Source: Gimesia alba (GTDB lineage: Bacteria > Planctomycetota > Planctomycetia > Planctomycetales > Planctomycetaceae). From it: DNA of 64,000 bases. How positions within the stretch are numbered: the first letter of the stretch is position 1; each line of letters begins with the position of its first letter. Shown in pieces: positions 62,701-64,000 of the stretch. A program made the translations under genes and the position numbers. Where the stretch lies: contig NZ_CP036269.1 of NCBI RefSeq assembly GCF_007744675.1, positions 6,375,046-6,439,045 of the forward strand. Reading direction: 5' to 3'. The notes under the pieces are model-generated. The model did no database searches and had not been told where the DNA came from. It saw only the letters and a program-made list of their open reading frames with translations.

Positions 62701-64000
62701 CGATAATTTGAGCTGTTCCAGTTCCGTCAAACCGGACAGGTGCACCAGTCCTTTGTCTGTGAATTTTGTAGACTGAAGGCTGAGCGATTTCAAAGTCGAA
62801 AGTTCTTTGAAATGCTCTAACTGAGTGTCAGTCACTTGATTTCCAGAAAGACTGACCGAGGTCACCACTTCTGAAGTTTGAAAGGGAGCTTTCTGTTGTC
62901 TGGTTATCATCACCCGCGCCCGCAGGGCTCTCAACGCGGCGATGGCGCGCTGAGTATTCATAGAAAGCTTGAAAGTAAATTCGATTTTGCAGTTTGGGAG
63001 TGCGGACTGTAGCTGCTTAACCCCCTGATTTGTCACATTCGTTTTCTGTAGATTCAAATATTTGAGTTTGTTGAGTTTCTTCAGATGGATTAATCCCGCA
63101 TCACTCACCCTGGTATCATTCAGATTCAGGCTTGTTAATTTCTGGTGTTTTACAATATGAACCAGACCTGAATCGGATAGAGGCGAATGCATTAACGACA
63201 GAAAGTTTAAGCTGGTATGGTTTTTGAGAACTGCCAGCCCCTCACCTTTGACACTTGTGGAATTGAGAATCAGCGACCTCAAATCCTGACTCTCTTTCAG
63301 GCATTTCAGTTTGTGATCATCAACCTGTCTGCCGGAAAGCGTAACGCCAATGATATGTTTGATTTGATTCGTGCTGCTATAAGAAACAGAACCGTGTAAC
63401 TGCTTCACCTGAGCAACCAGAGCCTGGTCTGCCGACGAAAGCGGACGAGTGAATTCAATTTTGCAATCCGGCAATGCGGCCCGGAGTTGATCAACTCCAG
63501 ACTGACTCACGAGGGTGTGTCCCAGATCCAAATACTTCAGGTTTTTGAAATGGTAAAGATGTTTCAACCCGGCATCACTGACCTGGGTCTCAAATAGATT
63601 CAATGATTTCAGCTGCTTGAGATCTTTGAGATACACCAGTCCGTCATTGGAAACATGCGTTCCCAGCAGCCAGAGTGTTTGCAGTTTTGTGAGCCCTTGG
63701 AGATGCTTCAACGCATCATCAGAAAGCGCCGCATTTCGAATGTAAAGGTGCGTTAAGGCTGGAAAGTTTTTCAGATAAGCTAGCGACTCATCCTTGAGGG
63801 GGCTTCTGATAAATTCCAGATTTTCCAGTTTGGTCAAACCAGTAAGATGTTTGAGCCCACTACCAGTCACCTTGGTTTGATAAAAGCCCAGCTTCCTGAC
63901 ATGGGTCAAATCTTTCAAAATCACAAGCCCGGCATCATCAATTTGCGAGTTTGAGAAAGAGATGGCTTCAATCTTCGGGTTTGAACCTGTCTTCGCAAAT
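59773..64000 (-). CDS. giant leucine-rich-repeat protein, 5' end beyond the window
   Basis: At least 1408 residues of continuous LRR sequence. Units of about 24 residues follow L-x-x-L-x-x-L-x-L-x-x-T-x-I-T-D-A-G-L. The array is cut into blocks by five related 50-60-residue interruptions, each with a P-x-C-K-I-E-F/D-F-T-x-P-L-S-like start, then a helix (for example VNSLRKLGANV) and a short beta segment. These break the repeats near 63460, 62960, 61800, 61160 and 60310. A GTG near 63924 is not the start: the frame stays open to the window edge with normal LRR sequence (I-D-D-A-G-L before it). Its N-terminus, signal peptide and true length are unknown. The stop is at 59773. Confidence 0.85.
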   Translation of the reverse strand, partial: FAKTGSNPKIEAISFSNSQIDDAGLVILKDLTHVRKLGFYQTKVTGSGLKHLTGLTKLENLEFIRSPLKDESLAYLKNFPALTHLYIRNAALSDDALKHLQGLTKLQTLWLLGTHVSNDGLVYLKDLKQLKSLNLFETQVSDAGLKHLYHFKNLKYLDLGHTLVSQSGVDQLRAALPDCKIEFTRPLSSADQALVAQVKQLHGSVSYSSTNQIKHIIGVTLSGRQVDDHKLKCLKESQDLRSLILNSTSVKGEGLAVLKNHTSLNFLSLMHSPLSDSGLVHIVKHQKLTSLNLNDTRVSDAGLIHLKKLNKLKYLNLQKTNVTNQGVKQLQSALPNCKIEFTFKLSMNTQRAIAALRALRARVMITRQQKAPFQTSEVVTSVSLSGNQVTDTQLEHFKELSTLKSLSLQSTKFTDKGLVHLSGLTELEQLKLSGARITDNGLAVLKGLTKLKELDLSRTSITEAGLASLKNYPALRKLHLSSLPLTDAGLVNLKGLSNLETLSIDGTRVTGAGFHEIKTLPQLKSLDVSKAPIDDAGLEHLACLSHLQTLSLTNTKITDAGLNILVQLTELASLKLGLNQIGDANLAALSNLTKLHSLSLRETAVTDSGLMHLRKLINIKYLNLQGTKITSTGLKHLNQLHQISVLNLKDTQIDDSGLAALKPFSKLRRLNLHGTQVTDIGLAHLKDRKLKLTELVLYKTKVTKSGVKMMQQEYPRCMVLASPQDSAEMQEIVERLKNSGVVLIRLKKDLHTDYFIVSFNAASRQKPETEHIHSLLKLLRGIKHLEQLSINRKQLTDAGLEHLQRFTDLRELGIIGARITDHGLKQLANLSNLESLSIIDTQITDAGLVYLKHFTRLTTLKLSRNQITDNGLKHLTGLAGLKVLDLSQTEVTDSGLKHLGRLPSLTSLHLKDTKVTEDGVKAFQKDHPGCMVDYTIPLAMNEEKIAARLKELGASVSIYQRGNMKAVRFISFPREYRANSKREHIDDRLALLKGLEHVENLTVNNQDVTDAGLKHMENLTSLKNLMITGPKITDAGIQHLSGLTNLQHLSLEGTQISDAGLVHLKDCIFLESLSLQSTKISSSGIENLEGLINLKSLYLGSTALDDRGLKRLNGLSKMKLLSVYGTQISDTGLTELAKVTNLSVLYLSHTRITDVGLQHLKSLKKLVRLSLQNTAITDAGLAHLKTMTHLTSLYLNETKVTTEGVLKIQTHLPECKIDFTIPLSEEIQAVVNSLRKLGANVGVTKQGFQEVVGVVVFYHDLRKQNNLEHIDSRLARLKEVTTLERVEVLAPQVTDVGLAHLKKLTGLKELVLRGKNITDAGLQNLTGLNELQKLDLEETLISDAGMEHIVKLVKLKTLNLKGTKVTAVGLERLQELKNLRELSLVNLNVPINVLKKLSSDMPELSIRY

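Noticed and set aside
63922..63924. GTG as start of the giant LRR gene
   Set aside because: The frame is open upstream to the window edge and encodes matching LRR sequence.
1..64000. rRNA, tRNA, CRISPR arrays, insertion sequences with DDE transposases, prophage genes
   Set aside because: Looked for and not seen; the only mobile-type gene is the RAYT.

Overview
The window looks like a chromosomal segment of a planctomycete, most like Gimesia (formerly Planctomyces) from memory of family content; no search was run. The evidence is the density of planctomycete-typical families: DUF1559 prepilin-like proteins, paired cytochrome-like DUF1549/DUF1553 and DUF1501 proteins, an ECF sigma/FecR pair, the futalosine menaquinone branch, and above all a Planctomycetes-Verrucomicrobia (PVM) type bacterial microcompartment (BMC) operon. 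No rRNA, tRNA or CRISPR array was found.

Layout. 0-9 kb: a DUF427 protein, a YkgJ-type cysteine-cluster protein, an Asn/Pro/Gln-rich lipoprotein, SufS cysteine desulfurase, a cold-shock protein and a secreted HExxH protein. 8.4-9.5 kb: a REP-associated tyrosine transposase (RAYT) bracketed by inverted REP palindromes, with more REP relics at 5.9 and 12.5 kb inside two copies of a composite non-coding element. 9.5-12.5 kb: a leucine-rich-repeat (LRR) protein, small membrane proteins and an MHS-type MFS transporter. 12.9-28 kb: an ECF sigma/FecR-LamG operon, two DUF1559 proteins, a lipoprotein and two DUF1553-DUF1501 pairs. 28-45 kb: a degenerate RmlD-like protein, peptide deformylase plus methionyl-tRNA formyltransferase, menaquinone genes (UbiA-type prenyltransferase, MqnE), a VOC protein, a long coiled-coil protein, thioredoxin, PurN, and a multicopper oxidase with a TolC-like outer-membrane lipoprotein.

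45.6-56.3 kb is the BMC operon, all on the + strand: DeoR-type regulator, PduL, two hexameric shell proteins, acetate kinase, three pentameric vertex proteins, a multi-pass membrane protein, PduP-like aldehyde dehydrogenase, an RpiB/LacAB-like protein with a cargo-type N-terminal helix, class II (fuculose/rhamnulose-phosphate type) aldolase, a lactate/malate dehydrogenase-family enzyme and a DhnA-like predicted aldolase. From knowledge of the PVM compartment the aldolase would release L-lactaldehyde from fucose/rhamnose. PduP, PduL and acetate kinase would carry it through the acyl-CoA and acyl-phosphate to lactate with ATP, and the dehydrogenase would recycle NAD(H). The sugar isomerases and kinases are not in this window.

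56.7-64 kb: a YfhO-type membrane protein, an FHA-domain protein and a very large LRR protein whose reading frame runs off the right edge. The least explained items are the membrane protein and the RpiB-like protein inside the BMC operon, the tail on the DhnA-like enzyme, the block architecture of the giant LRR gene, and the RAYT/REP and composite intergenic repeats.
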